In this document: one piece after another, positions 1 through 8,640 of the stretch
Layout: the number at the start of each line of letters is the position of its first letter
Numbering within the stretch: the stretch's first letter is position 1
Source: an uncultured Odoribacter sp.
GTDB taxonomy: Bacteria > Bacteroidota > Bacteroidia > Bacteroidales > Marinifilaceae
Length of the DNA stretch: 11,043 nucleotides
Direction of reading: 5' to 3'
NCBI GenBank assembly: GCA_905193145.1
Contig: CAJJNP010000111.1
Coordinates: 1-11,043, forward strand
Notes under the pieces: generated by a model
Databases searched by the model: none
Told to the model about the DNA's origin: nothing
Seen by the model: only the letters and a program-made list of their open reading frames with translations
Position numbers and translations under genes: made by a program

Positions 1-32
1 TTTGTTATTGACAATATTAAAAAATACGGAAT

Positions 33-3000
33 ATGGGACAAAAATATTTCATCGCAATTGTAATAAACCTTATTATTACGCTACTTGGTTGTAACCACAA
101 AGAAAAAACAGATTTCAGCCAATATATAACAGGCTATACCAGCGGTATTATCACCTCCAACACACCTATCCAAATATATACAGCTTTTCCTATTGACAAA
201 AATTTTCAACCGGGTTCTGCCCTTCCTGACAATATACTGAATTTTTCACCGACAATGAAAGGAAAGCTCATCCTAAAAGACAGTCATTCGATAGAATTCA
301 TTCCAACAGAGCCATTTACAAATGGCAAAACCTATAAAGCGACGCTTCAACTAGACAAGCTATGCAAGGTAGAAAAAGCGCATCAAGCATTCACCTTCCA
401 ATTCAATATCATTCCTCTTTCCTGCCTATTTGAAGCCGGGCAACTAACCATATCGCCCGACAATGATAAAGCATTAGAATATCAAGGGACATTACATTGC
501 TCCGATTATATCGAACCCACAAAAGTGGAACAGATGCTGAATGCAACTTTTGCCAATCAAAATATTGTACCCATTTGGAATCATATGGGCAATCGACACC
601 ATTTCCGTATCACCAATCTTGAAAAAGGGAACACATCCAAGACCCTACTCCTCTCATTTAGCAAAGAGGTAAATAATGACAAAGAACAAAAAATAACAAT
701 ACCTGGACTTCACGAATTTACAATATTAAACATTGAAGTATCAAATACACAACCGGCTGTCATCAGCATATACATGTCTGAAAACATAGATCCACAACAA
801 GATTTAAACGGGCTGGTCACACTTCGCGGCATCACGCTTAATAACTTTAAAATTGACGGCAATGCCATACGAGCCTATCTCCCTACGTCCATATCAAAAA
901 CTGAAGTTGAACTAAATATATTCCCGGGCATTCGAAGTGCTCATGGAAATTCTTTAAAAAATGAATATTCGACCTCAGTCAGTCTCCGCACAACAAAACC
1001 AGCAGTAGAACTTATCGGCAAAGGAGTAATTGTTCCGGGAAAAAATAAAGTACTAATACCATTCTCTGCCGTCGGATTAAAAGCCATTGACGTTGAAATC
1101 ATTCAAGTGCTTAATCAAAACATGAATTTTTTCCTACAAGAAAATGATTATACCAGTTCTTTTGACTTGATTCGCACAGCACGTCCTGTATTCATGCAGA
1201 CAATTGACTTACAGAAAAAACATCCCAACATACAATTAGACAAATGGAATGATTTCACCATAGACCTTTCGCAATTAGTCAAGCTCGAAAAAGGCAATGT
1301 TTACCGCATCGTTCTAAAATTCAAAAAATCATACACTATTTTGGATTGTGCCAACGAAGAACCGGATTCAGACTATGGCACTACCGATTGGGAAAATAAA
1401 AGCGGCTATGCCTATTACAGCGAATACAGTTATCCTACTGGATACAATTGGGCCGAAAGGGACAATCCCAACAGCGTATCCTATTACAATTTCGATCGGT
1501 TTGCAGCCCGCAATATCATCAATACTTCCTTAGGTATCATGGCGAAATTAGGTGCAGACAATCGCTATCATATCTGCATTACTGATTTAATTTCCGCACA
1601 ACCGATTTCAGATTGTCAATTAAGCCTATATAATTATCAAAATCAAAAAATAGACTCTGCCCTAACCAATCAGGAAGGATTTGCAACCCTACAACCCCAT
1701 GGTAAAGCTTTTGTTGTCTTAGCCCAAAAAGGCAACAACCGAGCATGGCTAAAACTGGCTGATGGCAACGCTCTATCGCTAAGCAATTTCAATGTCAACG
1801 GACAGCATGTACAAATGGGTGTAAAAGGTTTTATATATGGAGAACGTGGTGTATGGCGCCCCGGAGATAACATTTACCTATCTTTAATTCTTGAAGATAA
1901 AATGAAGGTATTACCGGAGGGACACCCCATCATAGCCCAATTAACAGACCCCAATGGACACATAGTACAAACTCTAAAAGGCAGTATCGGAAAAAATAAC
2001 ATTCACGCCTTTACCTTCAAAACAGATACTAAAGCACAAACCGGTTACTGGAATGCGTTATTCCGCATAGGCGGTCTGACTTTCCGCAAAACATTAAGAA
2101 TAGAGACCATTAAACCCAATCGTCTGGCAATACAGATGGAATTTGCCAATGACAAAATTATCGGCAAAGGGGGCTCCAGCTCAATTGTCAAAGTGGCCAC
2201 CCGCTGGCTAAATGGCGCACAAACCTCCAACCAAAAAGCCATCGCAGAAGTCAAACTATATAACAACAATACCGGATTTGACAACTTTCCGGACTATACA
2301 TTCTCAGACCGTACCCGATATTTCGAACCGACAACAGCTACTCTTTTTGAAGGGAATACGGATAGTAAGGGTAACTTCGAATTTAATACACAAAAGATTA
2401 AAGCAGAAAATGCTCCAGGACTACTGAATGCCATTTTTACGACACGTGTATTTGAAAATAGCGGAGATTTCAGTATCAGCTCTCAAAGAATTCTATATTC
2501 TCCCTATACGCAATATGTAGGAATAAAACTACCGGAAACTGCAGATGGGGACAACTGGTATTCCACCCAATCCCCACTTCGCATACAGGGAATAACAGTA
2601 TCCCCTACTGGAGTTTTAAGTGGAAATTCTCCAATACAAATCGAAGTATACAAACTCAACTGGCGCTGGTGGTGGGATGCAGAAGACGAACATCTGAGTT
2701 CATACATTAACCGCGAATACAGTAGAAGTATCATCCATACAACCATTCAAACTACAAACGGAAAATTTTCTACAGACTTAAATATTACAGAACATGGCAG
2801 ATACTTCATTCGTGCAACAGCTCCTTCAGGACATACCACAGGAGTGATTGTCTATATGGGAAATTGGGAAGACAATGCCAATGAAGAAACAGCCACAATG
2901 CTACGCCTCAGCACAGATAAAGAAAACTACAAAGTCGGAGAAACCATCCGTGTTCAAATTCCATCTGTTGCAGGTGCCGTAGCCATTGTCAGTCTTGAAA

Positions 3001-5477
3001 ACGGAAAAACAGTCAGTGATATCTGCCGATTACCATTGTCATCCAATCAAGCAACGACTTTTGAAGTCAAAGCCACCAGCGATATGTGCCCCAATACCTA
3101 CATCGCAGTATCTTTGATACAACCACACAGTAACCGAGACAATGATCGTCCCATCCGCATGTATGGAGTAGTAAACGTCAACATCGACGATCCGTCACTA
3201 CGGTTGAATCCGGAAATAAAAATGCCCAAAGAACTTCGTCCAGGACAAAACTTCACAGTAGAAGTCAAGGAAAAAAACGGTCAAGAAATGAACTATACAA
3301 TTGCAATTGTTGATGAAGGTCTGCTATCCCTTACTGCCTTCCGAACACCGGAACCCTTCTCAGCATTTTATGCCCGCGAAGCTTTAGGCGTAAAAACATG
3401 GGATTTCTATGATTTCATTTATGGTGCTTATGGAGCCCGTCTAGACAAAGCTTTTGCAGTAGGAGGTGACGAAACCTTAAAAGAGATTCAAGACGAAAAA
3501 ACCAATCGCTTTAAACCGGTTGTTCTATTTGCAGGTCCTTTCACATTAAAGGCTGGAGCTACCGGCAACCATACGTTCAAAATGCCTGAATATATAGGAG
3601 AAGTGCGCACAATGGTCATCGCAGCCAACAATGGTAAATATGGCTCTACAGCTATTAACAGTCAAGTAAACAAACCATTAATGGTAAGCGTAGCTTTACC
3701 CCGCTTACTCACCCCTGGAGATGTCATCGATATTCCAGTAACCATTTTTGCTTTAAAAGACCACATCCGTGAAGTAAATATCTATATGGCAAATGATGAT
3801 AAAATCACTTTAACTAATGGAAATTCCCGAACAGTTCAATTTGATAATAAAGGAGAACAAGTAGTTTATTTCAAAGCAAAAATCAATAAAAATATAGGTA
3901 CATCAACAATCCGTGTAACTGCAAAAGCAAATAATGAAGAAGCTAGTGCAACAGAAAATATTGAAATACGGATACCTAATCCCAGAATAACCCAAATAGA
4001 AGAGAAAGAAATCAAAATGGGCGAAAGTTTTTCTTTCGACTCTAAAATCTCAGGTTATGATCCAACTTCAGTATTGGAAATATCAACCATTCCTGCATTA
4101 AATATAGAGCAACGTCTTGCCTATTTATTAGAATACCCTCACGGATGTCTTGAACAAATAACTTCTAAGGCTTTCCCACAATTGTCACTTTCAACATTGC
4201 TTCAACTTTCAGCAGAACAACTGTTGCAGGCAGAGTCTAATATCCGAGATGTTATCAGTCGTCTTTCCAACTATCAAACCAGCGATGGAGGCTTTGCCTA
4301 CTGGCAAGGAGGAAAGCAGGTAGCAGAGTGGGCAACAACTTATACTGTACACTTTTTAATATCAGCTCTTCAAAAAGGATATACAATTCCCGAACAACTT
4401 TTACAAAATGCTATCACGTATTTAAAAAGAAGCAGCAATACATGGCATGGCTCAGAGCCTTGGGAACAACAAGAACAAGCATACCGCCTATACGTCTTGG
4501 CCCTATCCGGACAACCGGATTTGGCAGCTATGAACCGTTTGAAAGAGTCTCAATTACAGCGTCCTACCAGCATTTGGCTATTAGCCTCTGCATACACTCT
4601 TTGCAAACAGGAGAGAATAGCCGACAATATGATTCGCAATCTCTCACAAGAAGTTGCATCCTATCGTGAAACAGGCAGGACATACGGTTCTACGACTCGT
4701 GACAATGCCATACTATTGCAATCTATGGTCACCTTAAATAGACGCCAGGATGCCTACCGCATGCTTGAAAAAATATCCAAGACAATAGGGTCCTATGCTT
4801 GGTGTAGTACCCAGGAAACAGCCTTTGCCCTACATGCTGCAGCACAATTTGTTAATAAATACATAGGACAACAGCAAGGGGTGCAAGCAACGATTATGAC
4901 CCAACAAGGCAAAAAAGAGATTCGCAGCGAAAAAACCATTTGGCAAATTCCACTTACACTTCAAAATAAACAAATCAATGCAACCATCCACAACGATGGT
5001 GAAGGCGTATTATTCGCTCGCTGCATAACAACAACAACATCCTTAGAACCCATAACCGAAAAAATAGCATCAGGACTCTCCATGCAAGCTAATTATTATA
5101 ACAGTAAAAGTGCTCGTATCAATAATAGCGAAATACCACAAGGAGAAGATCTTACCATAGAAATAACTATAAAAAACACAGGTTTAACCGGAACTTACCA
5201 AGAATTAGCACTAAACTATCTTGTGCCTTCCGGATTCGAAATTATCAACGAACGTCTCACCGGCAACATGGCAATGCCCGGAGCAGACAATTTTGATATT
5301 CGCGACGACCGCTTCTACGTTTATTTCAGCTTACAACAAGGAGAAACAAAAACTTTCCGTTTCCGCTGTAATGCAGCCTTCCGCGGAGAGTACATGCTCC
5401 CTGCTATACAGTGTTCTGCAATGTATGATAACAGTATACAAGCTGTTGTTCCCGGCGGAAAAATTATAATCAAATAA
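33..5477 (+). CDS. Alpha-2-macroglobulin family lipoprotein with intact thioester (YfhM-like)
   Basis: Bacterial alpha-2-macroglobulins trap proteases: cleavage of a bait region exposes a Cys-Gln thioester that bonds covalently to the attacker. Seen here: an N-terminal hydrophobic segment ending in lipobox LLGC (Cys20), so a lipoprotein; an Ig-like N-terminal part (about 40-115); a Tyr-rich loop (448-484); the MG2 signature YGERGVWRPGD (602-612); a bait-region-type domain from about 956, with VDEGLL at Asp1094; a likely bait segment near 1131-1163; the A2M core starting FAGPF (1166) with KPLMVSVALPRLLTPGD (from 1214); the thioester motif GCLEQ with Cys1372 and Gln1375; a thioester-domain repeat GGFAYW (1419-1424); and a beta-rich receptor-like C-terminus. 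The 1814-residue length is usual for Bacteroidota members. The frame is closed upstream by TAA at 18-20, so ATG33 is the first possible start. It has no pbpC neighbour in view. Residues after Cys20 (NHKEK) are not strongly acidic, so inner-leaflet versus surface placement is open. Confidence 0.95.
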   Translation: MGQKYFIAIVINLIITLLGCNHKEKTDFSQYITGYTSGIITSNTPIQIYTAFPIDKNFQPGSALPDNILNFSPTMKGKLILKDSHSIEFIPTEPFTNGKTYKATLQLDKLCKVEKAHQAFTFQFNIIPLSCLFEAGQLTISPDNDKALEYQGTLHCSDYIEPTKVEQMLNATFANQNIVPIWNHMGNRHHFRITNLEKGNTSKTLLLSFSKEVNNDKEQKITIPGLHEFTILNIEVSNTQPAVISIYMSENIDPQQDLNGLVTLRGITLNNFKIDGNAIRAYLPTSISKTEVELNIFPGIRSAHGNSLKNEYSTSVSLRTTKPAVELIGKGVIVPGKNKVLIPFSAVGLKAIDVEIIQVLNQNMNFFLQENDYTSSFDLIRTARPVFMQTIDLQKKHPNIQLDKWNDFTIDLSQLVKLEKGNVYRIVLKFKKSYTILDCANEEPDSDYGTTDWENKSGYAYYSEYSYPTGYNWAERDNPNSVSYYNFDRFAARNIINTSLGIMAKLGADNRYHICITDLISAQPISDCQLSLYNYQNQKIDSALTNQEGFATLQPHGKAFVVLAQKGNNRAWLKLADGNALSLSNFNVNGQHVQMGVKGFIYGERGVWRPGDNIYLSLILEDKMKVLPEGHPIIAQLTDPNGHIVQTLKGSIGKNNIHAFTFKTDTKAQTGYWNALFRIGGLTFRKTLRIETIKPNRLAIQMEFANDKIIGKGGSSSIVKVATRWLNGAQTSNQKAIAEVKLYNNNTGFDNFPDYTFSDRTRYFEPTTATLFEGNTDSKGNFEFNTQKIKAENAPGLLNAIFTTRVFENSGDFSISSQRILYSPYTQYVGIKLPETADGDNWYSTQSPLRIQGITVSPTGVLSGNSPIQIEVYKLNWRWWWDAEDEHLSSYINREYSRSIIHTTIQTTNGKFSTDLNITEHGRYFIRATAPSGHTTGVIVYMGNWEDNANEETATMLRLSTDKENYKVGETIRVQIPSVAGAVAIVSLENGKTVSDICRLPLSSNQATTFEVKATSDMCPNTYIAVSLIQPHSNRDNDRPIRMYGVVNVNIDDPSLRLNPEIKMPKELRPGQNFTVEVKEKNGQEMNYTIAIVDEGLLSLTAFRTPEPFSAFYAREALGVKTWDFYDFIYGAYGARLDKAFAVGGDETLKEIQDEKTNRFKPVVLFAGPFTLKAGATGNHTFKMPEYIGEVRTMVIAANNGKYGSTAINSQVNKPLMVSVALPRLLTPGDVIDIPVTIFALKDHIREVNIYMANDDKITLTNGNSRTVQFDNKGEQVVYFKAKINKNIGTSTIRVTAKANNEEASATENIEIRIPNPRITQIEEKEIKMGESFSFDSKISGYDPTSVLEISTIPALNIEQRLAYLLEYPHGCLEQITSKAFPQLSLSTLLQLSAEQLLQAESNIRDVISRLSNYQTSDGGFAYWQGGKQVAEWATTYTVHFLISALQKGYTIPEQLLQNAITYLKRSSNTWHGSEPWEQQEQAYRLYVLALSGQPDLAAMNRLKESQLQRPTSIWLLASAYTLCKQERIADNMIRNLSQEVASYRETGRTYGSTTRDNAILLQSMVTLNRRQDAYRMLEKISKTIGSYAWCSTQETAFALHAAAQFVNKYIGQQQGVQATIMTQQGKKEIRSEKTIWQIPLTLQNKQINATIHNDGEGVLFARCITTTTSLEPITEKIASGLSMQANYYNSKSARINNSEIPQGEDLTIEITIKNTGLTGTYQELALNYLVPSGFEIINERLTGNMAMPGADNFDIRDDRFYVYFSLQQGETKTFRFRCNAAFRGEYMLPAIQCSAMYDNSIQAVVPGGKIIIK

Positions 5478-5505
5478 AATACGGGGTACCATTAAGTACC
5501 CCGTA
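5470..5505 (-). terminator. Rho-independent terminator of the leftward operon
   Basis: A perfect inverted repeat TACGGGGTAC / GTACCCCGTA (5480-5489 and 5496-5505) forms a 10-bp stem with a 6-nt loop. Read on the - strand, the stem is followed at once by TTTTATTTGATT, the T-rich tract expected of an intrinsic terminator. Read on the + strand the following bases are CACTAAAAAC, which is not T-rich, so termination of the rightward alpha-2-macroglobulin transcript at this hairpin would be weaker or Rho-assisted. The hairpin begins three bases after the alpha-2-macroglobulin stop codon and lies 36 bases beyond the stop codon of the TlpA-like gene. Confidence 0.8.
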
Positions 5506-5541
5506 CACTAAAAACATAAAAATTGAAGAATCTCTAACAAA

Positions 5542-6723
5542 TTACATACCCATCATTGGCATAGCAATACTTTGTTTTTTCTTACCGCTCAACATCTCTT
5601 CTAATTTATCAGTCAAGGCTTTACCTCGAAGATTTTTTGCAACAATCTTTCCCTCCTTATCCAGAACCAAAATATAAGGAATTCCTGAAAACTGATACAA
5701 TTTCATAACATCCTTGCCGGCTTTAGGTGCTTGAGCTTGCTCCCAAGGCATATTCTCTTCTTTCATCGCTTTTCTCCACGCAGCACCATCTTTATCAATA
5801 GACACACTAAAAAACTCTACACCTTTATCATGATATGCTTTATATGCCTCTTTTAAATGAGGAATCTCCTGACGGCAAGGTCCACACCATGAAGCCCAAA
5901 AATCCAACACCAAAATTTTTCCCTTAAAATCCTGAGGACCCAAATTCTTTTTACCATCCGGAGTCGGATAAGAAAATTCTGGAGCCACCTTACCCTCAGC
6001 CAAACGCTCTCTCTGTGCTTTTGCATCGGCTCTATCAGCCTTAAACTTCAACAACGGAGCATAATTCGGATTTTTAGCTTCCAATTTAGCCACAACTTTT
6101 TCCACTAATTCTGCATTCTCCTCACCTCCCAATCGGGCCAATACTGCCAACACACTATTACGATCAGCATAATGTTCCGCCAAATATTTTATTCTTGCAG
6201 AAGACTCTTCTCCCAACATATCATAAAACTTACCTGAAACTTGTTGCTTTGCCTGATCGTCAATACCCTGAATCCGATATACTCCTTGAGAAACTGCAAT
6301 CATCAATTGATAACCACGATAACCATCCCAATTTATCAAATTCATCAATTCATTATTAGGTCCACCATTAATATGCACGTAAGGAGGATTCTTTATAACA
6401 ATTTTAGCAGTATCTTTTCCACGAAAATTGATTTCCAAATCTTCATCTTCCGCCCAAAACTGTACACTTTGCCACTTCTGACAATCCAATGTATAGACTC
6501 CCGGACGATTTACTTTCATTTTAAACTCATACGTTCCGTCAGGTCGCACATCACATGAATCCAAAATAGTTTTATCGAAACCATTCCGTTCAATAATTTC
6601 CATCTTAAAACGATTCTCCGGGAACTGCACTTTTCCCTTAATTGTAATTGTTTTTTGCGCAAAAACCGAACTAACGCCTAATAACAGGCAACTACCTAAC
6701 ACTAAATTTAATAATTTTCTCAT
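5542..6723 (-). CDS. TlpA-like thiol-disulfide oxidoreductase with DUF4369-like N-terminus
   Basis: A periplasmic thioredoxin-fold protein that should reduce or exchange disulfides. A signal peptide ends VFA/Q (Ala22-Gln23). Residues about 23-115 match the DUF4369 pattern, a small beta-rich domain common in front of TlpA domains in Bacteroidota. Residues about 116-243 are mainly helical and Lys/Glu-rich. Residues 244-385 form an AhpC/TSA-redoxin/TlpA domain starting KVAPEF, with active site WCGPC (Cys280 and Cys283) preceded by LDFWAS, and the cis-proline in GIPYILV (Pro349). All catalytic positions are present. The last eight residues, IAMPMMGM, form an unusual methionine-rich tail after a basic KKK. 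It is the last gene of the operon, 26 nt after the triple-thioredoxin gene. The leader is AT-rich with no Shine-Dalgarno match. The exact substrate is unknown; a role in maturing or reducing material imported by the SusCD system is inferred from position only. Confidence 0.92.
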   Translation of the reverse strand: MRKLLNLVLGSCLLLGVSSVFAQKTITIKGKVQFPENRFKMEIIERNGFDKTILDSCDVRPDGTYEFKMKVNRPGVYTLDCQKWQSVQFWAEDEDLEINFRGKDTAKIVIKNPPYVHINGGPNNELMNLINWDGYRGYQLMIAVSQGVYRIQGIDDQAKQQVSGKFYDMLGEESSARIKYLAEHYADRNSVLAVLARLGGEENAELVEKVVAKLEAKNPNYAPLLKFKADRADAKAQRERLAEGKVAPEFSYPTPDGKKNLGPQDFKGKILVLDFWASWCGPCRQEIPHLKEAYKAYHDKGVEFFSVSIDKDGAAWRKAMKEENMPWEQAQAPKAGKDVMKLYQFSGIPYILVLDKEGKIVAKNLRGKALTDKLEEMLSGKKKQSIAMPMMGM

Positions 6724-6749
6724 ACTGATTATCTAAAAAATTAAATACC

Positions 6750-8636
6750 TTATCTTTTCTTTTCCTTCCAAGGATTTTGTAAACTAACAGCCAACTCTTC
6801 AAAGAATTTTCTATAAGACATCATACCAACCGTCCCTTCTGCTTCTTTTTTGGCAGATACAGCCGCAGCATCAATAAACCACTGTGCCGCTTGTTTTCTA
6901 TACACCTCATCTTTACATTGTTGATCTACACGCAATCCCCAATTGAACAATAACATATCACCGACACGTCCAGCCTTTAACTGCTCATTCCCTAACGAAA
7001 TATAAGTTTTCCAATCTCCTACTTTCTCGGCATTGGCCATCTTTGCATTAGCAATAATCTCTTCTTGGTCTTGCACATCTGTTTTCTTCAAGCGCTTTAC
7101 ATATTTTTTGAACCCTTTTTCATCTAACACAGCCTTGCCATTTTCCTCTTTTACAAATTCATAGGCACCTCTTGACCATACAGAAGCAATCTTTCTTCTT
7201 ACCTCCTTTTCGCCAATGTTTCCATAAAGTTCCTCTCGATGCTCATACACATATTGAAACACCTCTGCATCAACATCATTCACATACTTTGCAAACAAAG
7301 CCCAATACTTACGCTCACTTAATTTTGCCTTATCCAAAGTTGCAAAATACTCCAAACATACCTTCTCAACTTCTTTCTCCATATATGCTGCTTCCAATGC
7401 TTCCATGTAAGCCACCACAAACTCAGGATTACGCTCACCAGCTTCATACTTTCGGGTCATAGCAACCAATCCTCTCCCTTCCAAGGCATCTTGTCCTGCT
7501 TTCAATAAACCTGCTAAATCCGGTCCACCGACAACACAATGTTCAACTTCTCCAGCAACATTGATAAAATACAATGTCGGATAAGCTTTCACACCATATT
7601 TATCCTTTAGCATCTTACCCTCACCCTTTTCCATATCAAACTTTACATTCACAAACTTCTCGTTAAAGAACTTTGCAGCATCAGGATCGGTAAACACCTC
7701 TTTTGCCAACATCTTACACGGACCGCACCAAGAAGTATAACAATCCATGAAAATCATTTTATTCTCTTTCTTAGCCTTTGTCAAAGCCTCCTGCCAAGTT
7801 CCTTTTTCAAAAGCGATTCCGACAGCTTGTTTTAAAGCCTCCTCTCCATAACCGATAAACTCCTTTTCCTCGGTGTATCCTCCTGCTATATACACAGGCT
7901 TTCCTTTACCATTCACAAAAATAAAAGCCGGATATCCACCCACATTAAATTTATTTGCCAATGTTTTTTCCTTACCAAAATCAAGTTTTACATTGATAAA
8001 ATGCTCATTATAGTAATCAGCTACACTGTTCAGCGAAAATACATTTTTCACCATCAACATACAAGGCTGACAATAATCGGTATACGCATCAATAAACACT
8101 AATTTATTTTCTTTTGCCGCTTTTTTAACAGCCTCTTCATAAGTCAAATCTTCAAAACGAATAGACCGACTGTTGTTACGCTTCACCTCTGCTGCCTTCA
8201 AAGCTTTCTCCCCGGCCGTTATCAATGCTGTAGGATCTTTCTCCAATACATAAGGACTTACTGTTCCTAAAATATCACCGTTCGGCATAAAAAATCCAAA
8301 CGTCGGATACATATTCATCACCAACTTAGGAGCAAAAGCCATACCAGCCTCAGAACCCATATCAATGCGAATTGCGACAGTATTCTTTTTCACAAAATCC
8401 ACCACTTCTTTCGCTTTGAATATTGCACGATCCTGCAGTACTTTAGCTTGCTTCATTTCATTGTTCATCGGCTTCATCATTGCATCGACCAACACAATCT
8501 TTCCCTCTTTCTGAGCCAAAGCAGCAGCTTCTTCCCAAGTTAAATCTTGAAAAACCCCATTCTGAGCCTTTGCTGGCAGTACAAATACTGCCAACAAAAA
8601 CATCAAACTAAATGAACTTAAAATCCACTTTCTCAT
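6750..8636 (-). CDS. Periplasmic protein with three tandem thioredoxin-like domains, the first lacking cysteines
   Basis: A signal peptide ends LPAKA/Q (Ala24-Gln25), so the protein is exported. Three thioredoxin-like units follow, each introduced by an F/W-x-x-A helix and a KxVxxD strand. Unit 1 (about 31-145) carries M57-N-N-E60 where CxxC should be but keeps a cis-proline in MYPTFGF (Pro111). Unit 2 (about 160-272) has YCQPC (Cys189, Cys192) and Pro236 in GYPAFIF. Unit 3 (about 278-385) has the classical WCGPC (Cys304, Cys307) and Pro353 in AYPTLYF. Residues about 390-628 are helical, charged and TPR-like in texture, with no motif I recognise. The start follows the stop of the PKD-like gene by only 4 nt, suggesting translational coupling. 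Units 2 and 3 should be redox-active; unit 1 probably binds rather than catalyses. The family is generally annotated thioredoxin family protein (DUF255/thioredoxin_7-like); partners and substrate are unknown. Confidence 0.92.
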   Translation of the reverse strand: MRKWILSSFSLMFLLAVFVLPAKAQNGVFQDLTWEEAAALAQKEGKIVLVDAMMKPMNNEMKQAKVLQDRAIFKAKEVVDFVKKNTVAIRIDMGSEAGMAFAPKLVMNMYPTFGFFMPNGDILGTVSPYVLEKDPTALITAGEKALKAAEVKRNNSRSIRFEDLTYEEAVKKAAKENKLVFIDAYTDYCQPCMLMVKNVFSLNSVADYYNEHFINVKLDFGKEKTLANKFNVGGYPAFIFVNGKGKPVYIAGGYTEEKEFIGYGEEALKQAVGIAFEKGTWQEALTKAKKENKMIFMDCYTSWCGPCKMLAKEVFTDPDAAKFFNEKFVNVKFDMEKGEGKMLKDKYGVKAYPTLYFINVAGEVEHCVVGGPDLAGLLKAGQDALEGRGLVAMTRKYEAGERNPEFVVAYMEALEAAYMEKEVEKVCLEYFATLDKAKLSERKYWALFAKYVNDVDAEVFQYVYEHREELYGNIGEKEVRRKIASVWSRGAYEFVKEENGKAVLDEKGFKKYVKRLKKTDVQDQEEIIANAKMANAEKVGDWKTYISLGNEQLKAGRVGDMLLFNWGLRVDQQCKDEVYRKQAAQWFIDAAAVSAKKEAEGTVGMMSYRKFFEELAVSLQNPWKEKKR

Positions 8637-8640
8637 AACA

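Noticed and set aside
8..32. TTGACA at 8-13 as a -35 promoter element for the alpha-2-macroglobulin gene
   Set aside because: It lies only 19 bases before the start codon, leaving no room for a -10 element and transcript start, and Bacteroidota promoters use TTTG / TAnnTTTG. TTTG at 1-4 could be the end of a -7 box, but its first half is outside the window, so no promoter is called.
1365..1484. Tyr-rich low-complexity segment in the alpha-2-macroglobulin as an inserted or foreign domain
   Set aside because: From memory, Bacteroidota homologues carry a similar aromatic-rich loop before the MG2 region, and the frame and base use continue smoothly through it.
4328..4669. A 113-codon open frame on the + strand within the alpha-2-macroglobulin gene
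   Set aside because: It overlaps the well-supported thioester domain in another frame, its translation is rich in Ser/Thr/Arg with no recognisable motif, and no leader is visible.
6688..6699. LGSC (Cys12) as a lipobox in the TlpA-like protein
   Set aside because: The cysteine sits in the middle of the hydrophobic core, followed by LLLGVSSVFA-Q, a clear signal peptidase I site; lipoprotein processing at Cys12 is unlikely.
7172..7462. A 96-codon + strand open frame opposite the triple-thioredoxin gene
   Set aside because: It is antisense to a clearly coding frame, and its Pro/His/Gln-rich translation is what the complement of Lys/Glu-rich codons gives.
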